Assembly: GCF_910592395.1 (NCBI RefSeq) | Contig: NC_088310.1 | Span: 8,005,501 to 8,069,500, forward strand | Length of the DNA: 64,000 bases | DNA from: Lineus longissimus | Lineage: Eukaryota > Nemertea > Pilidiophora > Heteronemertea > Lineidae | Direction: 5' to 3' | Shown here: in pieces, positions 1-11,700 of the stretch | How the letters are laid out: every line of letters starts with the position of its first letter | Position numbering within the stretch: position 1 is the first letter of the stretch | The notes under the pieces: model-generated | What the model was told of the DNA's origin: nothing | Seen by the model: only the letters and a program-made list of their open reading frames with translations | Database searches by the model: none | Made by a program: the position numbers and the translations under genes

Positions 1-769
1 CAACCACCTGTACAACAATACTTTAGAAAGCCATATGTGACATAACACAAAGCGTCTTAATTAACAGATCTAAAACTTGGTCAAATTATCACAATCTCAC
101 CTTGGAGAAACAGTATTATCTCCTCAAAAAGTTCAGGATCCATTGGAAATCTTCATCTTATAGAAATTCGATGATAATGGTCCAATATATGATATTCTAG
201 GCCATGCTCATCAATTCGATTTTGTATCCAGAAATAAAGTCGATGAAAACCAGGTGTAAGGCCTAGAGAGAGCACATCACGCAGGTGAAATCTACAGTGC
301 TGCCATCTTGACTTTGAGAACTGAACTAGTGTTATAATGTATGTGATTTACATGCAGGGGATGTGCATATTGTCACGATTATTGATCGATAAGCCTACTC
401 ATTGACAATGGAAAGTGAAAGAATCAATGTCTGATAGCCTAGGCAACCCAGACAACCATACAACATACAGGTTGTCCCATAAAAGGTGAACAAATATTTA
501 ATTGGTGAACCATGCTTGGGATTGATAGGTGAAACTTGTAGCAAGATGTTGGGTACAAAAACATTGATAATGCACATCAGATGACAAAAGGAATTTACTG
601 CTTGCACAAGACACTTTATGAAATATTCATTGAGTTAGTTGAGTTTCATATAGAGAAGATGCAGGAATGGTCAGCGCCATGGGGTGAAATATACAGTTCA
701 GCTTTAAGGCAATTCCACCATCTGATTTGCTGTCCTTATAAACAGGGTTAAATTAGCATACTACAATTA
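1..769. other. Non-coding stretch, no supported gene
   Basis: I see no exon with a convincing frame and splice sites here. A short minus-strand frame starting with ATG at 145 approaches a good 5' splice site (101/100) but contains a stop before it. If the first-exon gene on the minus strand continues leftward, this is intron sequence of that gene. Confidence 0.5.
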
Positions 770-923
770 CAGTTGAACCTCTATTAGGGACCCTCTCTAT
801 GAAGGACACTAGTTTTGGTCCCAAATTGGTTCTTTCCATTCAATTTGACCTCTCTAATCATGACACTTCTCTATTAAGGATTTGTCAGTCCCGAGGGTGT
901 CCTTGATAGAGAGGATCTTCTGT
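770..923. repeat. Degenerate copy of pogo/Tigger-like miniature element
   Basis: The element begins TA-CAGTTGAACCTCTATTAGG and carries the family's internal signature (GGACACTAGTTTTGGTCCCAAATTGGTT, at about 805-832). It ends with a decayed mirror of its start (GATAGAGAGGATCTTCTG). The family is recognised by comparison with the copies at 978-1155 and 47259-47544. It has no coding capacity. Confidence 0.75.
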
Positions 924-977
924 AAGCTTGATGTTGATGGATCAAGATGAACTGCGACCAAACCGCAAATCAAAATA

Positions 978-1155
978 CAGTAGAACCTCTCTATTAAGGA
1001 CACCCTCGGGACTGAAAAGTGCTGTCCTTAATAGAGAGGAGTCCTGATTAGAGAGGTCAAATTGAATGGCAACAACCAATTTGGGACCAAAACTAGTGTC
1101 CTTAATAGAGAGGGTGTCCTTATTAGAGAGGTGTCCGCTAAGGGAGGTTCTACTG
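978..1155. mobile_element. Pogo/Tigger-like MITE with TA target duplication
   Basis: A 178-bp miniature inverted-repeat element flanked by TA on both sides (976-977 and 1156-1157). It starts CAGTAGAACCTCTCTATTAA and ends with the approximate reverse complement (GGGAGGTTCTACTG). The middle contains the family core 'AATTTGGGACCAAAACTAGTGTCC'-type sequence in the opposite orientation to the neighbouring copy at 770-923. TA duplication and CAGT...ACTG termini fit the Tc1/mariner superfamily, most like pogo/Tigger. The element is non-autonomous, with no transposase frame. Confidence 0.85.
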
Positions 1156-1157
1156 TA

Positions 1158-3312
1158 CAGCATCTGCCAACCTGTGCCCAAAGCATACCATATTATAGTT
1201 TTCAATCTATAAATGCAAATCCCTACTACATAATGATATTATATTGCCGCAATCAAACAGAATATAAGTAGCACACAATCACATGTATGACAACTTATTC
1301 CATCTAAAGTCTGGTGGTGGGATAAAGTTCACTAAGCTAAGCCGTTAATCTATCCCTAAAAGGCTTCTTACTTTCTGACACTACATGGAAAAGTGCCAAT
1401 ACTACCAAGCACTATTTCTGAAACGGCGTTATTTCATAACATAACTTGTTGGCCCTGACATATTGCCCAGACTATCCAAACTTCATCCTGAACCTCATGG
1501 TCTATACTTCCTTTAAACACAGCCGGTGCATATCTTGATAAGATGCAAAAACATTGGCGGTCAAGATGTCCAAACTTAAGCCTTGGGAATGTTACCTTCA
1601 AGACCCAGATACTGTTTGTCATCATGTCAGGGCTCTCTTTCACAGGTCGTGGTGACTAAATCACTGCTATGCCAGCACTTAACTTTTTGGTCGGAACCCC
1701 AAACCCTTTACTATTGTGATCGATTATGCATGGAATGCTTTACGAATTTAGAATGTAGCAAGTGTTGGTTGCACACATCTAGGGATGTTACTTCTGAGCA
1801 GTACAATACTTTAAAATAGTTCACTGCCGAAGGAAAGGAAATGTCTCGTTTATTATTGTCTCCTTTAATCTAAAAGTAAACACTTGCCATAAAATATACC
1901 ATAAATTGCTTTTAGATTCTATCATAAAGCCCTGTGATAAGATATATTGGGCCAATATTGGTGAAATCAAAACAAGTGCAAGTAACAACATGATATTTTG
2001 ATTTTAACGACCTGACATGCCACCAGTCATAAAGCAATATTTATTTGCCAGTTGTGTACTTTTTGAAAATACACAAAAGCACATTGGAGGGGCGGTTTGG
2101 ACTGTTTAAAAAAAATGTCTATGGTAGTTGTGCTAGTGCTGTTGTACTAGGAATTGTATCATTCTGCTGCCCCGAATCACTAAAATGCATCAGAAAATTG
2201 TGACTGGGGTGGGTTTCCAAACTTGAATGGTCATTTCTGAAAGGGCACACATTTTTGCAGTTGACTCATAGTTAGAAATGGTCGAGCAGTTCTTACACAT
2301 AAAAATTATCTCTAAGAAGTTCCAGTTAGAGCTAATAGAGTCATGGTAAAACTAATGAGGTCTGCATAATGACTTTGAAGAATGCAACAAATTGTTGGAG
2401 AACAACTGAAAAGGCTTAATTAGCCCTTCAAACTATAGATCTGTTTATGGAGAACCTTACGCCCCATTTCCACCCTACCTGTTGGCATTATTCTGCCCAA
2501 GATAATTGTCTTCCTGGTTTAAGTATTTATCATAATTTTCCAATGACACTATCGAGTTTGATTGGCATTATCATTAGGCTACTGATATTACAACGTAACT
2601 TCATGGGAAGGGCAAACTAAGGAATTATAGCCTGGATTCCAATCCACAGTGACCATTCAGATACATTGTTAAAGAAAACTGGTACTGAAGTGTTTAAAAG
2701 AGATAAGGAATTGTATTTTCAGGCCTCTCAATACACACTGTTCAACAGTGTATGTGCCCAAATTAGAAGGGCCAAAATTAACAAAGATTTGGTTTTTGAC
2801 TCTCCTGGGGCATATTGAGGAAGTAGAAATGGCCAAATCAGCCGATAGAAATGCTATCTTACATCAAGTTAGTCTCATGGTTATGCCAAAACGAGACAGA
2901 TGTCTACCGCGAAAGACCGATGTCTGGCACAAAAGCGATGAAATCTCTCTTTAAAATCAACCCAAATTAAGGAATATAGGGCCTAGGGTGTGTCCCAATT
3001 GATGTAAAAGCGAGGCCTGTTTCTCAGAGTATGAGGAAACCTGACCGCCAAGCAGGTGATATATTTACAACAGCGACTGCTGCCAACAGCAATCTGAATC
3101 AAAATGTGACATATTAAATATTAGCCACGCAATTAGTCCATCAATAATTCAAAGCAACCATTAATTACAAGCAAGGTGATTTCAACGAAAGACATTTAGG
3201 CATGAGAAAAGAAATATCTCGATAGATATTTATCAAATTGGCTAATAACTTCTTTTTGAAAAAATAACTTTTCAACATTTATTTAGTGTTAATAGAGCCA
3301 TATCTTACCAAC
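1158..3312. other. Probable intron of the minus-strand multi-promoter gene
   Basis: No supported exon, RNA gene or clear repeat was found. I looked on the minus strand for the shared second exon expected for the alternative first exons, such as an actin-binding-domain exon, and found no candidate. The shared exon is therefore probably beyond the left edge. Confidence 0.4.
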
Positions 3313-3580
3313 CTTTGAGTGAGTTCAATATATCCACAAATTTCAAACTATCCTGAAGTGGTTTCCATTTATTTCCAGAGGAATAAGGGGATTTTTGTCC
3401 CTCTGAATCTTCATCAATGGTAGAATGGCGCCTGCTTGGCATTCCCCCAAGGTCACCTAAATCCAATGCCAAACTCACACGGCGATGCATATTCTTAGCA
3501 GCCTCTGGTGATAACGGGGAGCCAGTCACGGCCATGCTCCCACGACGTGGGCCGCCGGGAGTAGGCCCAAGCCGATTCAT
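3313..3580 (-). CDS. Alternative first coding exon (3.3 kb), duplicate of the 6.6 kb exon
   Basis: The frame opens at ATG 3580 (MNRLGPTPGG...) and codes 89 residues plus one base (phase 1). A TTG six codons earlier is not a credible start. The product is Ser/Arg/Pro-rich and probably disordered. Its middle reads RRVSLALDLGDLG, in which RRVS is a textbook PKA-type (R-R-x-S) site, followed by SRRHST. It ends in a hydrophobic/amphipathic stretch, KFVDILNSLK. The 6.6 kb exon shares the start (MNR), middle (VSLALDLGDLG) and end (FVDILNSLK), so both are real and related by duplication. The 5' splice site is ambiguous: AAAG|GTTGGT keeps phase 1 like the sister exons, whereas a stronger-looking GTAAGA lies four bases on (exon end 3309), which would give phase 2. 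It would join a shared exon to the left of the window. The function of the full protein is not known from this sequence. Confidence 0.75.
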
Positions 3581-4735
3581 TTTGAAATCCAAACTCGAAA
3601 AGATCAGAAGAAAGATAGATGGAGAAAAAGTCTGTCAACCAAAATCAACGTCCAAACGTTTTTGAGAGATACAAAATAAACTCCGAAATCGAAAAATGTG
3701 CCAAGATTGAATATTGTCCTATTAACATTAGAAATCAAACATGTCCAATGGCATTGTATGAAATTCCAATTCCAAATTCTTGAGCGGATGAGACATTTTG
3801 ATTTTTCATCATCAGACCTAGCAGCCCAGTTCTCTCAAAGATATTCCTCTTCAAAGTTTATGAAATGCGGGACTTTGCCCTGCCTCTTCTCCCCTCCTCT
3901 CTGCTGTACCTGCACTCACTCAATGTCAAGTTGACCCTGGCTACCAAAACGTTCCTTCTAGGCCCCTAGCCTCACTCTGATTAAGCACACACCCCCAACG
4001 GATAATGTGTAAGCACAAAATATTAAAGCAAACACGCACAGAAAGTAGCCTTACAATTCGGTCACTGGCTATAGTATGGGACAAAGGTTTATGACAATAA
4101 CTCCGATAATATAACCATTACATTCTTGTTCTAGGCACTTTACATGATTAAGGAGATAATGTGACGTTGTAAAAGTCTCCCGTCAACCGGACACCACAGA
4201 TCAAGTAACTAGTCCGGAAGATTTACACAAAAGATTGAACCGAAACGGAGACATCGAAAGCAAAGGAGATCACAACAAACGTCTTACTGACTGTAATGTC
4301 TGGACATCCTTCAGACAGGATGAGCCATCTCAGGGCATCCTTCTAGAGAGGTTTTTCCATACATAAGAATATGTTTTAAGACTTGTCACGAATGTCCCCA
4401 TTTTTATCAACTTGCAACTAAGGTGACAAAGGATTTGAAAGAATTTTGCTTTTGAAAGTCGTAAACGTCTTGATATCGCTAGCAGGGTCAGGGAAGTGTT
4501 GACAAAAATATATACCAGGACTTCTTAGTATTGCACAAGTGGGAGATTGTAGTTTGAGGCTAAACAAATTTCATAAGTTATGCAGATCAATGATATTTTT
4601 TAGTAAATCTTCACTGCTGTCCAAGAAAACTGATCCCAAGCAAAATTGGTCACTCTTTTTACCCCAAGCACATCGGTTTAGGAAATGAGCGCAAGTCTCA
4701 AAACTGGACTTGGATCTGCCATAAGTTTATATAGC
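3581..4735 (-). promoter_or_regulatory. Upstream region of the 3.3 kb first exon (putative promoter)
   Basis: No frame of interest is present. About 400 bp before the ATG it shares CTGATTAAGCA (3977-3987) and a nearby GGCTACC with the upstream region of the duplicate 6.6 kb exon (CTGATTAAGCA at 7051-7061). This suggests that promoter sequence was copied together with the exon. The element looks like a homeodomain-type TAAT/ATTA site, but this is inference. Confidence 0.35.
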
Positions 4736-4737
4736 AT

Positions 4738-5255
4738 CAAGTTCAACTGGCCCCCAATCCGGCATCAGCTCAACCAGTCCCAGATCCAGCACCAAGCTCA
4801 ACCAGGCCCCTGATCTAGCACCAAGCTCAACTGGCCACTGATCTAGCACCAAGCTCAACTGGCCCCTGATCTAGCACCAAGCTCAACTGGCCACTGATCT
4901 AGCACCAAGCTCAACTGGCCACTGATGCAGCACCAAGCTCAACTGGCCCCTGATCTAGCACCAAGCTCAACCAGGCCCCTGATCTAGCACCAAGCTCAAC
5001 TGGCCACTGATCTAGCACCAAGCTCAACTGGCCACTGATGCAGCACCAAGCTCAACTGGCCACTGATCCAGCACAAAGCTCAACAGGCCCCTGATCTAGC
5101 ACAAAGCTCAAATGGCCCCTGATCTAGCAACAAGCTCGACTGGCTACTGATGCAGCTCCAAGTGACCCAGGTTGACATTTCTCAGACTCAAATGCCCCCT
5201 GATCCAGCACCAAGCTCAAGATCTGGCCCAAAGCTGACACCAAGTTCAACTGGCC
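4738..5255. repeat. 28-bp minisatellite, about 18 units
   Basis: A tandem array of units of the form CTAGCACCAAGCTCAACTGG plus CCACTGAT or CCCCTGAT. Variants (CCAGGCC for CTGGCC; GCAGCACC for CTAGCACC) occur in a repeated order, so blocks of several units have been copied together. The last units, from about 5150 onward, are increasingly degenerate. Because 28 is not a multiple of three, this is not a protein repeat. Confidence 0.92.
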
Positions 5256-6585
5256 CTTGATTTCAACCGAGGCAAAGCTCATTGGTAACAGAGTCAACAA
5301 AACACATTTTTTCATTTCCCATGCCTCGAAGTTCATGCATGACATCAATATGTACACAAAGATTAATTTTTAAGAATTCCGTAAGTCTATGCGGCCTTAT
5401 TGGAGTTCAATAGGCCTGGCAATGCAGAAATGATTTCGATATTTATGATCCTTGTCACAGTTAAAAGTATACTTATATCAGCAGGGAATGGAATATTTAG
5501 GAGAAAATCAATGAGACTATATGGCCAATTTGAGCACACTTGATTGAACAGTATGTGCAATTGTCCATAAAAGGTCAATGGTATACATCTAAAACTATTT
5601 GTCATCTTCTGGTGGGAAAAAACGGTTCGGTTTAGATTCATCGAATGCACTCTATACAGTATGTAATATTGACCGAGAAAAAGCTAGGCCTTTTCAAGTC
5701 CAAGGAGCGAACACATGGCTTAACTTTGATGGATTATATGCAAGATCAAAGTCAGCTCTGTGTAATAGAAATACATATTTAGTTTGGCAGGTCGGCAAAC
5801 TTATACTTTTCACTGGCGTTTGTCCCTTACAATCCAATGAACCAAACATAATATCCCTATATACCTTTAAGTTTTAACTTTTCCTGTCACCGTTATATGA
5901 TCAAGCTAAATACAATCAAGTTATGCTTTTCCTCTAATGAGAAATGACATTTTAGTAGGGGGACATTCCTGTGCGATAATAAGAATTGTTTACTTCAAAA
6001 AGAACAGGAAGGAAAGTTTTTACACCTTTTAGCACTGGAGTGAAACAAAATCAACAAAAATTCAGAAATGAAATAAGGCAATATGCCATAACTTTTGCCA
6101 TAAATAACCTACAGACTTATGATTATGACCTGCTGGAGTTTGGCAAAGTTGTGCCAAATTTTCACAGGGGATTTCGAAATAGAGGTCACCTTTAAAAGTT
6201 TGGGGATGTAATCGCTTGAAGGTGAAGTCATTCGGAAGTAAGGACCGACTTTCACAGCACGAGTTACTTCAACATATGCTGCGTATTAAGTCAAGAATGA
6301 CGATTATGCAAAATGAGTGAAAAAGGAAGACTTTTGTAGAAAGGAGGCAATTACTGTGTTGAAAGGGTTAATATTTTTTAACCAATGGCTCAGGAAAATA
6401 GAAATTCTGTAGTGCAGTTGTCATGAAGGCAAATTTGCAGAAACTTTGTATTTATAGAATATGTATATCTGCCTCCGCAAAGGCAATGTTGAAATTTATA
6501 TTTAGCATGTATTGACGCAATTGGAAATTTTTTAATCCAATTCAAATTTCAAATTTTTAACAAATGGCACGATATCAATACAAAC
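5256..6585. other. Intronic/intergenic stretch, no supported feature
   Basis: Only short chance frames are visible. No splice-flanked exon, SINE head or tandem repeat was recognised. Confidence 0.4.
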
Positions 6586-6835
6586 CTTTTAAAGAATTCA
6601 AAATGTCCACAAAGTTCATTGTTTCTTTGACTACCTTCCATTTACTTGGATTCGGCGATCCGTCCGCCGCGTCTTCATCTTCCGTGCTCGTCTGGCTTGG
6701 CAGACGACGGCTAGGTCCCGCGCCCAAATCACCAAGATCCAACGCCAAACTCACTTGGCGAGCGATACTTGGCTTATTAGGAGACAAAGGCACGGCCAAA
6801 CCACTCTGGCGGACTTGCTGTCCCCAACGATTCAT
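6586..6835 (-). CDS. Alternative first coding exon (6.6 kb), duplicate of the 3.3 kb exon
   Basis: ATG at 6835 opens 83 codons plus one base (phase 1), ending TTA AAA G|GTTTGT. The product begins MNRWGQQVRQ and carries RQVSLALDLGDLG, then PSRRLPSQTSTEDEDAADG. It ends MNFVDILNSLK, matching the 3.3 kb exon at start, middle and end. The region between the blocks is Ser/Pro/acidic and diverged. The R-R-V-S site of the sister exon is R-Q-V-S here, so the strict PKA consensus is lost, while PSRR is kept in both. The 5' splice site (GTTTGT) is weak at +3 but has G at +5, just like the sister site at 3312. A small upstream frame starts at ATG 6993. Together with the other phase-1 exons, this looks like one promoter choice of a single gene transcribed leftward. 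Confidence 0.72.
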
Positions 6836-7931
6836 GATGAGTTAAAACGAAATCGAAAATACGAGTTATATTCCTTTATGTTTAAATGAAGCCCATCAGA
6901 TTCGAAACGTCTGCTAATTTACTCCATTTCAAAAGCGGTATCTAAATTCATACCCTGCAAGCCGGACCTCACGCCTACCAATGTCTTTCTCATGGACTTG
7001 GCTACCGGAATTCTCACTTATATGTGTTCAACCACCATATCAGTTTAATGCTGATTAAGCATATGCCTCCAGGAAAGAACAAACACAGATTAAAACCATA
7101 TTCAAAATCTAGATTATTAATTCTGCATATTGTATATAAGACTTAAGCTCTATAATCTCACTTTTTGATTTTAGGGAATAGGCCTGTTTTAGGCATGGGT
7201 CAGAATTCTGAGCTAACTCTTCCACTTTGTCTACAGAAGCTTATGTCAAGAAACACTCCACCAACTGGGAACATATCCCTCATTAGCTACCCCCCTCCCC
7301 TTCCCGACTTCAAATTTAACAATCTACATGGAGGGAAACACACTGAAGGTAGTTGATCCAGGGGCTTTTCTATTGAGCCACCCTGTATGTTATGTAGACT
7401 ACTATTTATTGATCGGTGTCATACCGATATTGCCAAGGTTGATTGAAAACTGATATGTACAATTAGACCAAACTTGACCTGACCAATCAATCAAAGAGAT
7501 CATGACAATATTGGTCAGAATGACCAATTGTAAGATTGCGCAGAAACAGCTCTGTGAAATCCAGGACTTTCAAGACGATTAAACTTTTGCAATGGGTATG
7601 TAACTGTGACCTGGTAATGTGATTTAACACAACCATCTTTAACTCTAGATTTTTCTCAAGTGCTTACTTCAGGCAAAGTCCAGGCATCTCACCATGTTGC
7701 CCCAGAGGACACCACCGGGCCCTTTTCACCAAAAGTATGCCCAGCCCCCTTAAAAGTATTTGATGTCCTGATCCATCAAGGGTTAAAAAGTATTTTAAGA
7801 CACAATTTGCTTCTTTATGTCCATGTTTGTTCCTCAAAACTTTCAAATTTTGTTGTATTGTGACTGACTTTCCTGCACAAGTAATGCCTATTTGGCCAAA
7901 ACTGCTCCCAGCTCTTTTTCCTCAAAAAGAA
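6836..7931 (-). other. Upstream region of the 6.6 kb first exon; no other gene
   Basis: Contains the shared CTGATTAAGCA (7051-7061) also found before the 3.3 kb exon, and a short upstream frame (ATG at 6993, MRKTLVGVRSGLQ...) that reaches a GTATGA site at 6952 in phase 1 but is probably a chance upstream ORF. Nothing else was recognised. Confidence 0.3.
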
Positions 7932-8691
7932 AAACAAGAGGCCCAAGGGCCTGGCGCTCAGCTGAAATATATGAACATGGAAAGCACCCGATAGATCTCT
8001 TTCAACCTCAGTTTTGTCAATATATCAGGCAAACATACCAAAGTAAAAAGACTTTTAAATGGTGACAAATATGCCACTTATTAGTCAAATCTAAGTGCCT
8101 GAGCCAGGCTGACCTTGAAAAGTAGGTCAAATAGAAAGCCCATGTGATATCATGTAAAGGAGACTTATTGTACACCAACCATAAAATTCATGTCACTCTG
8201 GATACAGCAAAGGCTTTAAAATAGAAAAAAAAACCAAGATGGCCGCCCACCAAATTATTCAAAAAAGTAAAGAAAATGTATTTACAAGTGAAAAAAGTAA
8301 AAATTAAAAAAAAAAAAAATTGACCCGAAGTGGGATTGGAACCCACAACCTTCAGAGTCATACAAGAGCGGGAAATTCAAATCAAGCTTAAACTAGGTCA
8401 ACACAGATTTTGGCTCAGTAACGCCAACTGGTAGTATCAATCAAAACTACTCTTAGTAGTTTCAAGACCTACATGCATGCGGTCCTTTTCAACTTTATTT
8501 CAAGCTTCTATCTGCTTGAATAAAGCGCCAAAAAATTGTTTTGTGATTTAGGCTTTTTGCCCCCTGGTGGCCAAACTGTTAATCCTGCCGGACCCACACT
8601 TGGTCTATTCAGGAGTCCTGAAGGGTCTAAATGGCTTATAGGGAAAATCTATCGCCTATCCGCCATAGTTTTGAAACGTGCCTGTTTAACG

Positions 8692-8722
<31 letters not shown>

Positions 8723-8778
8723 GGACATTCATTCTACCATTTACTCATATGAATAGCTCAGCTTGTCAGCTGAGCTAA
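7932..8778 (+). repeat. Composite dispersed repeat with tRNA-like segment and GACA microsatellite
   Basis: Starts near AACAAGAGGCCCAAGGGCCT (internal palindrome) and GGCGCTCAGCTGA, and ends with the hairpin AGCTCAGCTTGTCAGCTGAG before an A run. A tRNA-like B box lies on the minus strand (GGTTCCAATCCCAC, about 8330-8345) next to an A-rich tract, and a (GACA)n stretch lies at 8692-8723. I recall repeats with the AAGAGGCCC...GGGCCT opening as common in molluscan and related genomes, but could not check. Short frames inside are not genes. Confidence 0.65.
8692..8723. repeat. (GACA)n microsatellite
   Basis: About eight GACA units inside the composite repeat. Confidence 0.95.
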
Positions 8779-11700
8779 AAACCCTGCCCTTTTCAAATTC
8801 TAGTAGAAGAACGATTCCTAGGTCTTGATTGAGCGGGATGTTCAATCATCCCAAAACAGCTTTATAGAACTAAGAACACATTCAAAGACAAACCTTATAC
8901 TAACCTGGGGGTGGCTCTCCATCGCTGGCTAAGTAATAGATGCCATATTTACACCTGATATCCATTGCCCTGCATCCGAAACTGCTACATCCTTAGTCGA
9001 TTAGCCATTATCGTTTATAATTGCAATCGCCATAACTAAGTTTTGAAAATCGTCAAAAAGTTCTGACTTTTCATTGTACATTTCTCTTATGATGTCAAAT
9101 CCTATCCATTGTCTTTTAATATGAAAGGAATAGTTTCGAAAAGTAGCATGTTTTCACAATTGGTTATGCCAGCTGCAAAAAAACTGACATGACGGCTTTA
9201 AGAAAGCTTTAGGTTGATAGTCTTGGATCTATCTCAAATCATCATATTAGTAAGAATGATTATTTCCATCAGATAAAGAAAGTGATTTCCACACAATCTA
9301 TTCAAATATAGTCCAAGACTAAGAAATAGACAATGTTGGTCAAATGTCAGATAATATGAACAGAAGCTCCAATATCCTACAAAATTCAAGATATATTAGT
9401 TTGGATGAAATGCCTGTTTATTTCTCTTTCTCTCCCTTGACTTTTTAATTCATAAACCAGACCAAAAGTAGCTCATCTTAAGTATAAACACTATCATATA
9501 TTCCAGAATCCATGCATCCTTATAAGTACTCCCATGTCCGCAAAAAAGATATATTCCATCATTTGACAAAAAAGACCCAGGGCTATGTTAACTTTGACAG
9601 AAAGCCAAAATGTCCTTTGAGGAAATCGCTTTCTAATGAGTTTATTCTGTATTTAGCCTCAAGCAGATTCAAATACTGCCAAGGCAAACTGTCAATTCGT
9701 GTGTAACTGGGTCAAAGTTAGGTGATTTCCTCATGTAAGTCTATCTGAAGAAATCGCTTCATCCATAAAAGCATTTGTTAATATGCAAGATACACATTTG
9801 GATCTACCTTCAGGGTATTTGCAGTTCCAGGTTCCAAGATCAGGACATGATCAATCTGCATTTACCTCCGGGCGTACAACTCCTCCCAAATCCAAAGCAA
9901 GCAAAATGTGATATGATTACACTAACTTATAAATCCATTTAACACCAATTCATAACATCCGAAACACAACGATTATTATAAGTCACATTAATTCAATAAG
10001 GCACAACATCTTGATCGGTGGGCTGTTAACATCAGCATCAGCATCATTTTCAAATTCACGTTTCTCCCTCTGGATGCTGTTAAGTCATTCTAAGCAACAC
10101 AGATTAATAGCCACAGTGGTATATAGTCAATTAAGCTAATTCACGATGGTAATATCACTAAAAGGTTGGTTCGTCTGGGATTCCTCATGCCACAGCCACA
10201 ACAAATAAGTACGAACAATGACAGCGGATAAAATATTCACGCAATTTGATGAGATATGTATTGTGACTTGCTCGATTTAGCCATACGTGTTCCTGAGATC
10301 ATCTCATGAATAACTTAGGTATCCTTTGTTGGACAGCATCAATAATTACACCACTTATCCACATAAGTATTTTGCTCAGAACTATCAAGAGCTGTTGCAT
10401 CTCTAATAACATACAGAACTTTCACAGTTTTCAGCTTATGAGCTTTAAGACAAAAATTTGCTGCAGGGTCCACTTTCATGAAAGAAATATGTTCACTCAT
10501 TCGTCAAATGACAATTGAAAAGTTAACAAACTTAACTGAGTTTAGCATTTACTGCAAGATTTCTATTGAAAGAAACCATGTGGATTTTAAATTTTAAGTA
10601 GTACCCTGTTGACTTTGAGCCCCGGGTATTGCGCAATCAATAGGCCAACTTCCATACTGGTACTCGATATTCCTCAGTTTCCAATCGTGAGAATGAAAAT
10701 GACTTCCAACAACAGAGTATTGTTCCGAGCCTGTCTAGTATTGACTCTGTTACCTCTGCTTTTATCTGACCAGACACAATTATCTTGAGGCATCATTAAT
10801 GGTCATTTTTCACTTTTTCACAACATTTCACTTTTTCACAATTAAACATCAGTCAATCTCCTTTGAATGGATATGCACAATGAAGAAATCACCATAGATC
10901 AAAACCACATCCACTCACAATCAAAATCTAACATCCAACATATGGGGAATTTTACTTTCCACGATATCCGACAATCATTCACACAATTCCCCGAAACACT
11001 GCTCTAATTGATATTACAGACAATAGACATATGCATGAGGAAATGCGTTATCAACGCACAAAAATTAGGTTGACGCCATAAAATTCGATCGATCTGAATT
11101 CTAATCAAACTTCTGTTCATTTTAAAAATATTTCAAGTGGAATTCCTTACACCAAAGTAATTTATCGTTTTGTTTACTGAAAGTGATATCCCTCCTTCAC
11201 TATACTATTTTGTTCATTGACATTGTATGGACACTTTTTGGGTTCAAATCCACCCAAGTTTTTACAAATTCGTCAATTCTTGCCAAGAAAGGTAGCATCC
11301 ACTAAAACTCCTGCTGTCGCCGAAATTTCATGCAACAATTTTACTCAGGAACCTTAAGACAGTTGAAAGCTTGATATATATAAAGTTACCGATTCAGCCT
11401 TCAGTCAAATGTTTATGGTTATTCCAAAGGAAAAACATTCAAAACTAAAATGACCTTTATTTCCTTGAAGTGTGAAAATCATCAGTAGCTGCAGCACTCA
11501 GATGAGTCTTAAGAGATGTAATCCAATCTTAATCGGCTTAAATCCATTAGGCAGTGTTAGGGGCTAAACTAAATGACCAATATCAGTTCTTCGTGATATT
11601 GTCCTCACGTCACCTCCACAATTCAAGCGTCAATCAATGCCTCTGTTGATGGATCTATGTATTTGTGTCAATCGGTTCCCTCGGGCCTCCCGCCAATATT

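Noticed and set aside
101-145. Apparent phase-matching first exon MDPELFEE...
   Set aside because: Careful reading shows a stop (AGA TAA) before the splice site.
6952-6993. Phase-1 mini-exon (MRKTLVGVRSGLQ) before the 6.6 kb exon
   Set aside because: Lies in the leader of the better-supported exon; more likely a short upstream ORF.
8325-8350. Possible tRNA gene
   Set aside because: Only the B-box half is present; it is part of a composite repeat.
10755-10797. Phase-1 mini-exon (MMPQDNCVWSDKSR)
   Set aside because: Weak GTAACA site and very short; one in three chance frames would match the phase.
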